From: Phycisphaera sp.
GTDB taxonomy: Bacteria > Planctomycetota > Phycisphaerae > Phycisphaerales > SM1A02
DNA: 64,000 bases
Direction: 5' to 3'
Assembly (NCBI GenBank): GCA_016124975.1
Contig: WGMP01000040.1
Span: 1-64,000 of the forward strand
Shown here: piece by piece, positions 8,549-18,600 of the stretch
Layout: every line of letters begins with the position of its first letter
How positions within the stretch are numbered: the stretch's first letter is position 1
Translations under genes and position numbers: made by a program
Notes under the pieces: generated by a model
What the model saw: the letters and a program-made list of their open reading frames with translations, nothing else
What the model was told of the DNA's origin: nothing
Database searches by the model: none

Positions 8549-9661
8549 ATGCAGACGAACCATGCGGATACGACGGGCGCGAAGACAAGCGCATCGGCGG
8601 CTCCCCTTCCCGCCGTGCCTGCGCTGTCGCCAAGCTGGCCTGACAAGGTGAGCGCGGTCGCGGAGGTTCGCAGGGCGGTCGAGTCGGTACGCCGCGAGGT
8701 CCACAAGTCGATCGTCGGGCAGGACCCCGTCGTCGAGCAGGCCATCCTGGCGATTCTCTGCGGTGGTCATGCGATCGTGGAAGGCGTGCCCGGGCTCGCG
8801 AAGACGCTCCTCGTCTCGAGCCTCGCACGCACGCTCAGCCTCGGCTTCTCGCGCGTCCAGTTCACGCCCGACCTCATGCCGAGCGACATGACGGGCACCG
8901 AGGTGATCCAGGAGGACAAGGCGACGGGCGCGCGCACGCTTCGCTTCGTCAAGGGACCGATCTTCTCGAACATCGTGCTCGCCGACGAGATCAACCGCAC
9001 GCCGCCGAAGACGCAGTCGGCGCTCCTCGAGGCGATGCAGGAGCGGCAGGTCACGGTGAACGGCGTGCAGTACCGCCTGCCGAACCCGTTCTTCGTCCTC
9101 GCGACGCGGAACCCGACCGAGCAGGAGGGAACCTATCCCCTGCCCGAGGCGCAGCTCGACCGCTTCATGCTCAACATCCGCGTCAGCTATCCGAGCGAGG
9201 CGGAGGAGCTCGAGATCGTCTCGCGCACGACCTCGACGGGGCTCGAGGAGCCGCAGCCGATCCTCTCTGGCGACGACATCGTGCGCATGCAGGCGCTTGT
9301 CCGCGAGATGCCCGTGGCCGACCATGTGATGCGCCACGCGATCCGCATCGTGCGCGCCACGCGCGTGCGCGAGGAAGGCGAGGCGCTCAAGGTCTGCCGC
9401 GACTACCTCGAGTGGGGTGCGGGGCCGCGCGCGAGCCAGTTCCTCGTGCTCGCCGCCAAGGCGCGCGCGCTCCTCGAGGGCGCGACGCACGTCACCGTCG
9501 ACCATGTGCACGCGATCGCGCTTCCGGTGATGCGACATCGAATCGTCACCAACTTCAATGCGGAGGCCGATGGCGTGAAGGCCGACGATGTCGTCGGGCT
9601 CATCCTCGAATCCGTGCGCACCGACGGTTCGTCGCGCGCGCTCGACGCAGTCACCCGATGA
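8549..9661 (+). CDS. MoxR family AAA ATPase
   Basis: QDPVVEQAILAILCGGHAIVEGVPGLAKTLLVSSLART...DEINRTPPKTQSALLEAMQERQVTV. Confidence 0.95.
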   Translation: MQTNHADTTGAKTSASAAPLPAVPALSPSWPDKVSAVAEVRRAVESVRREVHKSIVGQDPVVEQAILAILCGGHAIVEGVPGLAKTLLVSSLARTLSLGFSRVQFTPDLMPSDMTGTEVIQEDKATGARTLRFVKGPIFSNIVLADEINRTPPKTQSALLEAMQERQVTVNGVQYRLPNPFFVLATRNPTEQEGTYPLPEAQLDRFMLNIRVSYPSEAEELEIVSRTTSTGLEEPQPILSGDDIVRMQALVREMPVADHVMRHAIRIVRATRVREEGEALKVCRDYLEWGAGPRASQFLVLAAKARALLEGATHVTVDHVHAIALPVMRHRIVTNFNAEADGVKADDVVGLILESVRTDGSSRALDAVTR

Positions 9662-10728
9662 GCGCGCGCGGGTATGGCGGCGACAACGCCACGCCCCCGC
9701 AGGAGAACCACGCCGTGGAACCAGGCCGCGCCGCATCAACCGAACGAGGTCGCGAAGGTGCGGCGTCGCGACCGATGCGCGCGGAGCAGTACCTCGCGCC
9801 CGAGACTCTCGGACAGCTCGCGCCGTTCGAGCTGCGCGCGCGCATGATCGTCGAGGGCGTGATGAGCGGCATGCACCGCTCGCCCTACCAGAGCCTCGCG
9901 GTCGAGTTCGCGGAGCACAGGCAGTATGCGCCCGGCGACAGCATCCGCCAGATCGACTGGAAGGTGTTCGCGCGCACCGACAAGACCTACGTGAAGCGCT
10001 ACGTGCAGGAGACGAACCTCGATGTCGTCGTGCTGCTCGACCGCTCGAGCTCGATGCGCTTCGGCACGCTCGCCGTGAAGAAGGGCTGGGGCGGCACCGA
10101 TGCAAGCCGCGCACGCGGCGTGTGGACGAAGTTCGATCATGCGACGGCGGCCGCCGCGGCGATCGCGTATGTGTGCCTCCACCAGGGCGACCGCGTGGGC
10201 CTCGCGCTCTTCGACGAGGAGGTGCGATCGCAGGTCAGGCGCTCGAGCCAGCGCGACCAGTGGCGCTCGATCGTCGGAGTCCTGAGCGGCGAGCCGGTCG
10301 AGGGGCGCGCGCGCATCGGGCGAAGCGTCGACCAGATGGTGGCGCGCACGCCGAACCGCGCGCTCTTCGTGATCCTGTCCGACTTCCTGATGCCGCTCGA
10401 AGAGCTGCGCGGAGCGATCGCGCGGCTTGTCCACCGTGGGCACGATGCGATGCTCGTGCAGACGCTCGATCGCCAGGAGCTTCGCTTCGACATCGACACG
10501 CCCGCGCTCTTCGAGGATCTTGAGGGCGCGGGCGGCATCGAGGCCGACCCACGCGCCGTGCGCGCGACCTACCTCGACCTCATGCGCGACCATGTCGAGG
10601 GCGTGAACCGCATCGCGCGCGGATTCGGCGCCGATGCCGTGGCGTGCGACACGCATGAATCGATCGGGCCCGTGCTCGCCGCGCTTCTTGACCGCCGCAT
10701 GAGCTTCGCGGGGAGGCGCGGCGGATGA
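9658..10728 (+). CDS. DUF58 domain-containing protein
   Basis: YQSLAVEFAEHRQYAPGDSIRQIDWKVFARTDKTYVKRYVQETNLDVVVLLDRSSSM; ATGA overlap with moxR. Confidence 0.93.
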   Translation: MSARGYGGDNATPPQENHAVEPGRAASTERGREGAASRPMRAEQYLAPETLGQLAPFELRARMIVEGVMSGMHRSPYQSLAVEFAEHRQYAPGDSIRQIDWKVFARTDKTYVKRYVQETNLDVVVLLDRSSSMRFGTLAVKKGWGGTDASRARGVWTKFDHATAAAAAIAYVCLHQGDRVGLALFDEEVRSQVRRSSQRDQWRSIVGVLSGEPVEGRARIGRSVDQMVARTPNRALFVILSDFLMPLEELRGAIARLVHRGHDAMLVQTLDRQELRFDIDTPALFEDLEGAGGIEADPRAVRATYLDLMRDHVEGVNRIARGFGADAVACDTHESIGPVLAALLDRRMSFAGRRGG

Positions 10729-13040
10729 ACTTCCTTCATCCAGGTCTCGCCCTCGCGGCCGTCGGAGCGATCGCGCTTCCGATCGTGATTCACCTGCTGT
10801 TCAGGCGTCGCCGCGTGCCCGTCGACTGGGCCGCGATCGAGCTCCTTCGCGAGGCGGTGCGGCGCACCACGCGACGGCTGCGGCTCGAGCACTGGACGGT
10901 GCTTGCGCTGCGGTCGCTGGCGGTCCTCGCGGCGGGAGTCGGCCTCGCTGTGCCCTTCGCGGGCGGCGGGTCGCTGCTCGAGGACGAGTCGCGAACCTGG
11001 ATCGTGGTTCTCGACGACGGATCCACGAGCGGTGCGGTCGTCGGCAGCGAGTCGGAGTTCGACCGCGTCCGCGCCGAGGTGCGTCGCGGAATCGAATCCG
11101 CAGGACCGCGTGACCGCGTGGCGCTCGTGCTCGCGTCGGCGCCGCCGCGTCTTGCGCTTGCGCCGACGGGTGACCGCGATGCGTTTGCGCGTGCGCTTGA
11201 CGGCGTGGAGCCGAGCGAGGTTCCCGCCGACCTTCCCGCGGCGATTGCGCTGGCGCGCGAGACGCAGCAGTCGATGGCTTCGCAGGCAGGTTCGCCGCGC
11301 CGCTCGACGGTGCTCGTCGCGAGCGCGTTCCGCTCGGGAAGCCTCGAGGCCGGTGGCGAGGCCGTGCGCGAAGCGGCTGCGCTTGACTTGGTGGCGTTAC
11401 GCCCCGCGACCGCGGCGCCCGTTGACGTGCGTCTTGCGGAGGTCGATGCGCGGCCGTCGCCGATGGGTGGGGTCGCCCTTGTTCGCGCGCGGCTCGTGCG
11501 CGAGGGTGGGTCGCTCGATGCGGGGCGCACCGAGGTGCGCGCGCTTGCGGAGGGCTTCACGCCGTCGCAGCCGCGCACCGTGCTCTGGGAGGCGGGACAG
11601 GCCGAGGCGTCGGTCGAGTTTCAGCTCGCTCCCGCCGCGGTCGAGGGTGCGCCGCGCCGCGGTCCCCGTCGCAGCGCGGTCGAGGTGCGCCTCGGCGACG
11701 ACGCGCTTGCGCTTGGAAACCGCGCCTGGACCGTGATCGATGTGCGAAGCGAGGTCGACGTCGGCGTGGTCGGACGCCGCGGTTCGCTCGACGCATCGGA
11801 CCTTGACCGCGTGCCCGCGTCGCTGTGGGCTTCACGGGCGCTGTCGCCGGCGGTCGGTTCAGGAATGCGCGTGCGTGACATCGACCCGTCGGGGTGCGAT
11901 GCGCGTGCGCTGCTCGGGCTTGACGCCGTGGTGGTCGCGCGGCCCGACCTTCTCTCTGCGGAGTCCTGCGATGCGCTCGGCGCGTTCGTCCGCGGCGGCG
12001 GCGTCGCGATCGTGCTCCCCGCAGGGGAATCGGTGGCGCAGGCCTGGTCTTCGACGCTCTTCCCGCGGCTCGGCGTTCCGATGAGGGTTTCGGTCGAGGC
12101 CACGGAGCCGGCGGCGCCGCGCCTCCTTGCGGAGGAACAGCCTGCGTCGCAGATGCTCGCGGCGATCCGTCCGGAGCTCGCGGCGCTGGTCGCGCCGATC
12201 GCGGTCACAAGAATCGCGGCGATCGAGGGAACGACGCCCGCCGATGCGATCCTCGTCTTCGAGGACGGATCGCCCTTTGTGGCGATGCAGTCGCCCGCGG
12301 ACTCTTCCGAGGACGGCGCCTCGCGCGTGCGCGCAGGTGTTGTCGTTGCGTTCGCGAGCGCCCCGGAGCTTTCGTGGAGCAACCTGCCCGTCAAGCCGCT
12401 GATGGTCCCGCTCTTCCAGGAGCTCGTGCGTTCGGCGCTGCAGCTGTCGGCGGCGGGCGAACGCATCCGCGTGGGCGAGCGCGTCAGCCTGCGCAGCGCG
12501 ACGACGCTCCGCGGCGAGTCCGGTGCGGTGGTCTCGCTCTCCGTCGAAGGCACGAGCGAGGAGCCGGTTCGCACGAGCGGCGTCCTTCGTGGCGACGATG
12601 GATCCGTCGTCGCGGTCAACCCGAGGCTCGACAGGCTCTCGCTGGCGCCGATGACTCCCGAGGCGCTCGGCGCGGCGCTCGGCGTGACGATGCGGTTCAT
12701 GGCTGGCGCTTCCGACGCGGGCTCGGTGGACGCGGCGATCGGTGCAGGCGGAGACGCATCGTTCGGTGCGTCAGGCGCCCGTGGGTCGACTTCGCTCGCG
12801 TTCGTCGCTCTCGTGGCCGCGCTTGCATTCCTGCTCGCGGAGGGATTCCTGAGCCGTGTCTTCTCGCACGCCTCTGCCATCCGCGCGGGCGCGGATGTCG
12901 GCGCCATCGCGACCGTCGGACGCGTGCGCGTGCGTGCGGTTGGTGCGGGCGCGTCGGCTTCTGGTTCGTCGACGGGTGTCTCCTCTTCAGGCGCCGCCCG
13001 CGGCGATGAGCGCGCGGCAGCGGCGGGAGGCCGGCGATGA
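10725..13040 (+). CDS. BatA domain-containing membrane protein (VWA-like)
   Basis: MNFLHPGLALAAVGAIALPIVIHLLFRRRRVPVDWAAIELLREA BatA N-terminal signature; ATGA overlap upstream. Confidence 0.88.
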   Translation: MNFLHPGLALAAVGAIALPIVIHLLFRRRRVPVDWAAIELLREAVRRTTRRLRLEHWTVLALRSLAVLAAGVGLAVPFAGGGSLLEDESRTWIVVLDDGSTSGAVVGSESEFDRVRAEVRRGIESAGPRDRVALVLASAPPRLALAPTGDRDAFARALDGVEPSEVPADLPAAIALARETQQSMASQAGSPRRSTVLVASAFRSGSLEAGGEAVREAAALDLVALRPATAAPVDVRLAEVDARPSPMGGVALVRARLVREGGSLDAGRTEVRALAEGFTPSQPRTVLWEAGQAEASVEFQLAPAAVEGAPRRGPRRSAVEVRLGDDALALGNRAWTVIDVRSEVDVGVVGRRGSLDASDLDRVPASLWASRALSPAVGSGMRVRDIDPSGCDARALLGLDAVVVARPDLLSAESCDALGAFVRGGGVAIVLPAGESVAQAWSSTLFPRLGVPMRVSVEATEPAAPRLLAEEQPASQMLAAIRPELAALVAPIAVTRIAAIEGTTPADAILVFEDGSPFVAMQSPADSSEDGASRVRAGVVVAFASAPELSWSNLPVKPLMVPLFQELVRSALQLSAAGERIRVGERVSLRSATTLRGESGAVVSLSVEGTSEEPVRTSGVLRGDDGSVVAVNPRLDRLSLAPMTPEALGAALGVTMRFMAGASDAGSVDAAIGAGGDASFGASGARGSTSLAFVALVAALAFLLAEGFLSRVFSHASAIRAGADVGAIATVGRVRVRAVGAGASASGSSTGVSSSGAARGDERAAAAGGRR

Positions 13041-15484
13041 GTTGGCTCGTGGCGTCGTCGGCTGCGGGCGTTTCACCGAGAATCATCGAGTGGATCACGG
13101 GCGCCACGGTCCCGGACGATGTCGGCGCAGCGAGCGTCGTCTTCGAGCGGCCGCTTCCGACCTGGGCGTGGTTCCTCGTCGTGGTCGGCGCCTGCGCGAT
13201 CGGATGGTGGAGCTATCGCCGTCTCTCGGGGTCGCAGTCGGCTGCATCGCGCGCGATGCGCGGCGCGCTTGCGTTGTTCCGTGCCGCGGCGATCGTGCTC
13301 GTCGCGCTCCTGATCGCGGGGCCGTCGCTGCGGCTCGAGCGGATCCGCATCGAGCGCGACAGGCTCGTGGTGCTCGTCGACCGCAGCCAGTCGCTCGCGA
13401 TCGAGGATGGCGCCGCAGGCCGCTCGCGCGATGCCGAGATGCGCGGAATCCTCGCGAACGCTGAGGAAACGCTTGCGACGATCGCGCGCGACAAGGACAT
13501 CGACTTCGCGGGCTTCGCGGGCGGCGTGTTCTCGCTTGGGGCGGACGCAGGCGCGGACGCAGATGCGCCTCTGGCGGACGGCGCGGCGCAGCGTCCTCGC
13601 TCCATGGTTCCCGAGATCGGCGAGGCGAACGGAGACCGGACCGATCTTGACGGCGCGCTTCGCCAGGCGCTTGCGCGCGCAGCGGGTCGGCCCGTGAGCG
13701 GGATTCTCCTCCTCTCGGACGGGCGATCTGCGACGCCCGTGTCGACAGAGACCTTCCGGACTCTCGAGCGCGACGCGATTCCCGTGTTCGCGGTTCCGCT
13801 CGGTTCGGGTGCGCGCGTGGGAGATGCCGCGATCATCTCGGTCGCGGCCCCCAGCCGCGCCTTCGTGCGTGATCGCGTTCCCGTCGAGGTGCGTGTCGAT
13901 CGTGGCGGAGTCGAGGGCGCGCTGACGGTTCGACTTGTGGATGCCGAGACAGGAGCGGAACTCGACGCAGAGACGGTCGAGGCCGACGGCGGCGATGGAT
14001 CGAACCTCGGCGTGCGCGACGAGGCGTCTGAGGATGGCGCGCCTGCGGAGTCCGGAGTCGCGGACGAGACGGTCGTCATGCTCGACATGTCCGCGACCGA
14101 CGCGGGGCGGCGCTCGATGCGCGTCGAGATCGCGCCCGCGCGGCCCGACCTCGTGCGCGAGAACAACGCGCGCACGGTCTCCGTCGAGCTCGTCGACCGC
14201 CCGATCCGCGTCCTCTATGTCGAGGGCTCGTCGCGGTGGGAGTACCGCTACCTCAAGAACCTCCTCATCCGCGAACAGGACATCGAGAGCTCTGTCATGC
14301 TGCTCTCCGCCGACAGGGACTTCGCGCAGGAAGGCAACATGCCGATCGCGCGGCTTCCGCGCACGGCCGAGGAGTTCGGGCGCTACGACTTGTTCGTGAT
14401 CGGCGATGTGCCCGGCGGCTTCTTCTCGCCCGAACAGCTTGCGATCATTCGCGGCGAGGTTTCCGAGCGCGGCGCTGGGCTCCTGTGGATCGGCGGCGAT
14501 AGGTCGACGCCGTCGTCGTGGGAGGGAACGCCGCTGGCCGATCTGCTTCCCTTCCGCCCGCCGCTCTCGCTCGAGGCGCGGGTCGGAGCGAGCATGATCC
14601 GTCCGACCGTGGCGGCAGAGCGGCTCGGCGTGCTCCGCCTCGCGGAAACGCCCACGGGCTGGCCCGAGACGCTGGTCGACCGAGGTCTGTCGTGGCCGAA
14701 GCTGCGGTTCGTGCAGTCCGTGCCGCGCGCACGCGTGAAGCCGACCGCGGAGGTGATCGCGCAGGCCGAGAGCGCCGATGCGCTCGGCGAGGATCCTTCC
14801 GCGGCGGTGCTTCGCATGCGGTTCGGCGCGGGCGAGATCATCTATGTTGCCACCGACGAGATCTGGCGTTGGCGCTACGGTCAAGGCGAACGCTATCCAG
14901 AGCGCTTCTGGGTGCCCCTGGTGCGCCTTCTTGCCCGCGAGTCGCTTGCTGCGGATGGCGGAGGCGCCACGCTCACGGTGACGCCGTCGCGCGTCACGCC
15001 GGGCGAGTCCGTCCTCGTGACGCTGCGGCTTGGCGACGAGTCGGCCGCAGAGGCCGCCGCGCAGTCGCTTCCGCTCGAGATCCGCGGTGCGGATGGAAAT
15101 CCGATCGCGCGGCTCGATCTCGTGCGCGACGGTGCGGATGCGACCGCGAGCTTCCCCGCCGACCGTCTCGGGTCGTTCCAGGCCGTCGCGACGGATCCGT
15201 CGTTCGGCTCCGCGGACGCGCCTTTCGAGGTCGTGCGCGCGGACGACGAGCTTCGACGCGGGGATGCCGATCACGAGGCGCTCGCGGTGCTTGCGGCGCG
15301 GACCAAGGGCAGGGTTCTCGGCGCCGAAGCGATCGAGGAGCTTCCGCAGCTCCTGCCCGCGCGCGCCCGGGAGATCGACGAGAGTCTCCTCGAGTCGCTC
15401 TGGGACACTCCCCTTGCGTTTGGCATGCTGCTCGTTCTCCTCGCGCTTGAATGGACAGGAAGGAGGTTGCTGAGGCTCGTCTAG
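13037..15484 (+). CDS. Large VWA-like / glutamine-amidotransferase-like membrane protein of Bat-type operon
   Basis: Two N-terminal TM segments, LVVLVDRSQSLAIEDG, VLYVEGSSRWEYRYLKNLL, LLWIGGDRS, C-terminal TM; overlaps upstream gene by 4 nt. Confidence 0.85.
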   Translation: MSWLVASSAAGVSPRIIEWITGATVPDDVGAASVVFERPLPTWAWFLVVVGACAIGWWSYRRLSGSQSAASRAMRGALALFRAAAIVLVALLIAGPSLRLERIRIERDRLVVLVDRSQSLAIEDGAAGRSRDAEMRGILANAEETLATIARDKDIDFAGFAGGVFSLGADAGADADAPLADGAAQRPRSMVPEIGEANGDRTDLDGALRQALARAAGRPVSGILLLSDGRSATPVSTETFRTLERDAIPVFAVPLGSGARVGDAAIISVAAPSRAFVRDRVPVEVRVDRGGVEGALTVRLVDAETGAELDAETVEADGGDGSNLGVRDEASEDGAPAESGVADETVVMLDMSATDAGRRSMRVEIAPARPDLVRENNARTVSVELVDRPIRVLYVEGSSRWEYRYLKNLLIREQDIESSVMLLSADRDFAQEGNMPIARLPRTAEEFGRYDLFVIGDVPGGFFSPEQLAIIRGEVSERGAGLLWIGGDRSTPSSWEGTPLADLLPFRPPLSLEARVGASMIRPTVAAERLGVLRLAETPTGWPETLVDRGLSWPKLRFVQSVPRARVKPTAEVIAQAESADALGEDPSAAVLRMRFGAGEIIYVATDEIWRWRYGQGERYPERFWVPLVRLLARESLAADGGGATLTVTPSRVTPGESVLVTLRLGDESAAEAAAQSLPLEIRGADGNPIARLDLVRDGADATASFPADRLGSFQAVATDPSFGSADAPFEVVRADDELRRGDADHEALAVLAARTKGRVLGAEAIEELPQLLPARAREIDESLLESLWDTPLAFGMLLVLLALEWTGRRLLRLV

Positions 15485-15614
15485 CGCATTGCGCCGCGGG
15501 CATCGGCCTGCACGAAGCGATCGGATCGGGCGACGCGCGCGTTGGACCTGACGCGACGCAAAGGCCCGTGCGCAGGAGGTCGATGAACGGACGGACGGTC
15601 CCCGAGCGGAACCC

Positions 15615-18600
15615 ATGCAGCAGCAACCGAACCATCCTCAGAAAGGACACTCGCCCGCAGGCACCGCGGAGCGTGGCGTCGTGCCTCAAGCGGTGCGCTC
15701 CGTGCAGCGACTGGCGACGGCGGCGCGCGCGCTTGCGATCGCGTCGGCGCTCGCGTCGCTGGGCGTGCTGGTTCTCGTCGGGTTTGCGATCGCCGCGTCG
15801 CTCGATGCGCTGCTGCGCTTCCCGATGCCCGTGCGTGCGCTCTTGCTTGTCGCGATCGCGTTGCTCGCCGCGGTCGATCTCAAGAGGTTCGTGCTTCCCG
15901 CGCTTCGCTTCAGGCCACGGTCGGTCGAGCTTGCGCTGAGGGTGGAGCGGGCGCGGCCTGAGCTTGCGGGCAGACTTGCATCCGCGGTGGAGTTCGAGGA
16001 GAGCGGCATCGCTCGGCGAAATCCCCTCGCGGCGCGTGCGGTTGCGGACCTCGAGGAGCGGGCGCGTGGCATGGACCTTCGCGGCGTCCTTCGTGTGCGG
16101 CCCACGGTCACCCGGGTCGGGGCGGCGCTTGCGCTCGTCGTCGCGGGCGCGCTGTTCGCGACCGCCGACAGCCAGTCGGCGTCGATCGCGGTCAGGCGCA
16201 TCTTCTTGCCATGGACCGATGCGTCGTGGCCCGCGCGCACGGCGGTCGAGGCGCTGATTGCGTCGGATGCCGTGCTTCCCCGCGGGAAGCCGGTCGCGTT
16301 GCGCGCGCGGCTCACGAAGGGCGATGTGCTTCGCGAGCGGGTGTTCGCGCGCTACAGGATCTGGCCTGCCGATGGATCGACGGGGATCGAGCCGGCATGG
16401 AACGAGGTCGCCTTGTCGCGGCAGCCGTCGGGCGACTTCGAGCGTCTTGTCGACGCCGATGGCTCGCGGATCGAGGTCGTGTTCCTGACGAGCGACGCCG
16501 AGACGGAGCCGCTGAGCGTGCGGCTCGTCGATCCCCCGAGAGTCGTGCGGGCCGTCGCCACGGTCACGCCGCCCGCGTATGCGCGTCGGATCCTTGGTGC
16601 ACGCACCGAGGATCTCGGCGACGGCCGCGATGCGCGCGGGACTCCGCGGGGGTCGATCCTCTCGAAGAGCGAGGTCGTGATCGACTTCGAGCTTTCCCGC
16701 GAGCTTCCGCTTGCCGAGACGGCGTCGTCGTTCCTCGCGACGGGTGTGGCCGTGCCGAGCGAACCGGGGTCTGCGGAGCAGGATGCCGCGCGCGGCGTGG
16801 ATGCAGGCGCGCAGGCGATGGCCGATGCCGGGACGGATGCAGGCGCGATCGCACTCGTGCCGAGTCGAGATCCCGCCGATCCGAGGCGGTGGTCGCTCCG
16901 CTTCCTTCTCGAGGACGCGGCGCGCATCGAGGTCGATCTCGTCGATCTCGACGGCATCCGTCAGACCGACCCATGCGTGTTTGCGTTCGACGCGGTCGAT
17001 GACCGTCCTCCGAGCGCTGCGTTGGTCGAGCCAATGCAGGACGAGTCGGTCCTCCCCGACGCACGGATTCCATTGCGCGCCGAGGGCCGAGACGACATCG
17101 AGCTTCGAGCTGCGGGCATCGAGATCGCCATGCGGGTCGGAGGTGGACCGACCGAGACGATGCAGTTCGAGGAGCGCGCGGACATCTCCGAGGAGGGCGC
17201 ATCGTCTTCGCTCGAGCGGACGCTCGATGTGGCGAGGCTCTCGCCGAAGCCCGGGGATGCGCTCGTGCTGCGCGCCTTCTCGGAGGACCATCTCGTCGGG
17301 TCGTCGGTGGATGGCGCGCTCCGTGAGCGGACGCGCAGTGCGCAGCGCGTGCTGCGCATCGTGACGGAGGACGAGTTCGAGCGCCAGCTGCGCTCGACGC
17401 TCGCGTCCACGCGTCGCGAGGCAATGCGGATCGACGAGCGTCAGGCACGGGCGAGGGAATCGACCGAAGGCGAGGAACTCGATCCAGGGCTGGCGGCCGC
17501 GCAGGGCGCCGTGACCGAGGGTGTGGCGAGAATGCGCGAATCCGTCGAGGAGATCAGGCGGCGCATCGAGCGCAATCGGCAGGGCGATGGGTCGCTTGCG
17601 GAGATCGTGCGGCAGGCCGAGGAACTCGCGTCGGTCGCGGAGGCCCGCAGCGCCGATGCGAGCGAGGCGGTGCAACGCTTGGAGCGGGCTGTCGCCGATG
17701 CGGCCGGGAGTCGAGAGAGCGGCGACGCCGGCGAAGGCATGGAAGCAGAGGCATCGGCTGAGGAGGCTGATCTGCGCAACGAGGTCGCGAGGCGTCAGGA
17801 TGAAGTGCGTGCGGAGCTCGAGGATCTGGTGGCGCTCCTTGATCGTGATGAGGATGCGTGGATCGCGCGACGAAAGCTCGAGTCTCTTGCATCCGAGGTC
17901 CAGCGACTCGCGCGCGAGGCGGGGCAGGCGGCGCAGCGGTCCTCGGGCGAGTCGCGGGAGGAACTGTCTCCCGACGCCCGTGCAGAGCTCGACGATCTCT
18001 CTTCCAGGATGAATCGTGCGGCGGACGAAGTCGAGAAGACGGTGAGCGACCTCCGGGAGCGTGCGGAGCTCCTGAAGGAGAGCGACTCCGCGCAAGCAGA
18101 AGGACTCGAGGCTGCCGCGCGCGAGACCGAAGACGGTCGGGTGCGCGAGCAGGTTGATCGCGCGGCCGAGGAAGCGGCGCAGAACCGGCTCGAGCAGTCG
18201 CGCGGTTCGCTCGAGCAGGCTTCGGAAGCCCTGGCGCGTGCGCTCGCGGCCATGGAGGAGGATCGAAAGGTCCGCGCGCGTGAACTTGCGCGGATGATGG
18301 AGGAACTGGTCGACTCGATCAAGCGGCTTCTCGGCGAGGCGGAGATGCGGGGTGCGGAGCTCGAGCGCGTCCCGTCTGATGACAACGAGCAGGCTCGTGC
18401 CGCACGCGACCCACTGGCTGTGGCGCATGGGGCGATCTCTCAGAACACGCGCGGTGTTGCGGCCGATGCGCGAACGCGAAGCAGGGAGTCTGCTCGTGCG
18501 GCGCGGTTGCTCGAGACCGCGGCGACGAGCCTCGGCGCGGTGGCGTCGCGACTGCGATCCGAGAAGTTCGTGCAGGCTGATGCGGTGGGCGCGTCAGATG

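Noticed and set aside
13073-15616. 847-aa minus-strand ORF
   Set aside because: Antisense shadow of the VWA-like gene; no domain signatures.
14994-18428. 1144-aa minus-strand ORF antisense to the coiled-coil gene
   Set aside because: Composition is Arg/Pro/His-rich with no recognisable motifs; typical spurious antisense ORF in high-GC DNA opposite a well-supported gene.
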